From Pedobacter ginsengisoli (GTDB lineage Bacteria > Bacteroidota > Bacteroidia > Sphingobacteriales > Sphingobacteriaceae): a stretch of 64,000 bases of DNA. The translations under genes were made by a program, and so were the position numbers. The stretch spans positions 2,787,555 to 2,851,554 of the forward strand of contig NZ_CP024091.1 in NCBI RefSeq assembly GCF_002736205.1. The letters are read 5' to 3'. Of this stretch, positions 63,483 to 64,000 are shown one piece after another. Below the pieces are notes generated by a model. The model searched no databases. It worked only from the letters and a program-made list of their open reading frames with translations, and was not told the DNA's origin. The first letter of the stretch is position 1, and each line of letters begins with the position of its first letter.

Positions 63483-64000
63483 TAAAAGTATCCTCCTTTT
63501 TTGCGGTCTTCCATTGCAGCTTCCGACACTTTATCGTCCATGCGGGCTCCGCGTTCACTAATCTTTGATGCGCTGATTTCAGCAATGATATCGTCCAGCT
63601 GATCGGCATCCGACTCAACTGCTGCAGTACAGCTCATATCTCCAACTGTACGGAAACGCACTTTTTTGTGTTCAACAATATCCTCTTCGTCCATATTTAA
63701 GAATGGAGAAGCCGCCATTAACTGACCATTTCGCGTAATTACATCCCTTTCATGAGCAAAATAAATAGAAGGAAGTTCAATATTCTCACGACGAATGTAA
63801 TTCCAAACATCAAGCTCAGTCCAGTTACTGATAGGGAAAACACGAACGTTTTCGCCTTTGTGGATCTTTCCGTTATAGATATTCCACAACTCCGGACGCT
63901 GACGTTTTGGATCCCATTGTCCAAACTCATCCCTTACCGAAAAGATACGCTCTTTAGCACGGGCTTTTTCTTCATCTCTGCGGGCACCGCCAATACAGGC
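63482..64000 (-). CDS. cysD: Sulfate adenylyltransferase subunit 2 (partial, N-terminus outside window)
   Basis: The frame is open from the TAA at 63482-63484 to the window edge, 172 codons. ACIGGARRDEEKARAKERIF at the edge and VFPISNWTELDVWNYI are CysD signatures of the PAPS-reductase/N-type ATP pyrophosphatase family. The P-loop region should lie to the right. An internal ATG at 63889 is not the start, because conserved sequence continues upstream. It forms an operon with cysN for sulfate assimilation. Confidence 0.94.
   Translation of the reverse strand, partial: ACIGGARRDEEKARAKERIFSVRDEFGQWDPKRQRPELWNIYNGKIHKGENVRVFPISNWTELDVWNYIRRENIELPSIYFAHERDVITRNGQLMAASPFLNMDEEDIVEHKKVRFRTVGDMSCTAAVESDADQLDDIIAEISASKISERGARMDDKVSEAAMEDRKKGGYF

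Noticed and set aside
1..64000. CRISPR arrays, rRNA genes, prophage structural genes
   Set aside because: No regularly spaced repeats, no rRNA-like sequence and no phage head, tail or lysis genes were seen on either strand.

Overview
The window looks like a low-GC Bacteroidota chromosome, most likely Sphingobacteriaceae (Pedobacter-like). Supporting signs are AT-rich intergenic DNA, -7 boxes of the type TAnnTTTG, a Rho with a long disordered insert, LolA next to FtsK, clpP/clpX/tig together, and many FtsX-type permeases starting MFKLNxKIAxRNL. Species cannot be decided from the sequence alone.

Layout. 1-3960 is an accessory region: two overlapping tyrosine recombinase genes (probably part of a recombinase-in-trio element), a truncated nucleotidyltransferase gene with its small partner, a RhuM-Fic protein and an unknown ORF. 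It ends at the 3' end of a tRNA-Leu(GAG). 4074-32454 is mostly housekeeping: PhnP-like hydrolase, lolA, ftsK, ankyrin protein, PspC protein, EamA exporter, pyrF, rho-pssA, folK-hpt, sppA, a PolX/PHP protein, an LPS-heptose operon (hldA-gmhA-hldC-GT9-sixA), AMP nucleosidase, clpX-clpP-tig, tRNA-Leu(UAG), and S9 and M1 peptidases. 32503-33847 holds an OmpA-like lipoprotein and a helical-backbone metal receptor. 59066-61750 is glgC-glgA and 62232-64000 is cysN-cysD (cysD cut by the window edge).

The most remarkable part is 33885-59065. On the minus strand it carries a membrane-fusion adaptor, two ABC ATPases and eight large FtsX/MacB-type permeases. Divergent from these are a sigma-54-dependent response regulator and a histidine kinase that has almost no periplasmic domain. 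Three intergenic regions share one regulatory architecture: two 16-bp sites related to TGTTCATNATCGAACA, exactly 21 bp apart, about 105 bp upstream of a sigma-54 type -24/-12 element. One lies before the adaptor gene and two lie inside the permease array. A permease-promoter-permease unit of about 4.9 kb is duplicated in tandem. The whole reads as one regulon: the kinase/regulator pair switches on an envelope ABC system at three entry points and probably limits its own promoter. The function and substrate of the array cannot be read from sequence.

Other points of interest: a PolX protein whose polymerase catalytic acidic residues are altered while the PHP domain is intact, a probable homopolymer frameshift in a lipoprotein gene, adjoining perfect palindromes upstream of rhuM-fic, an isolated intrinsic terminator that suggests a small RNA, and a 350-bp imperfect inverted repeat downstream of cysN.
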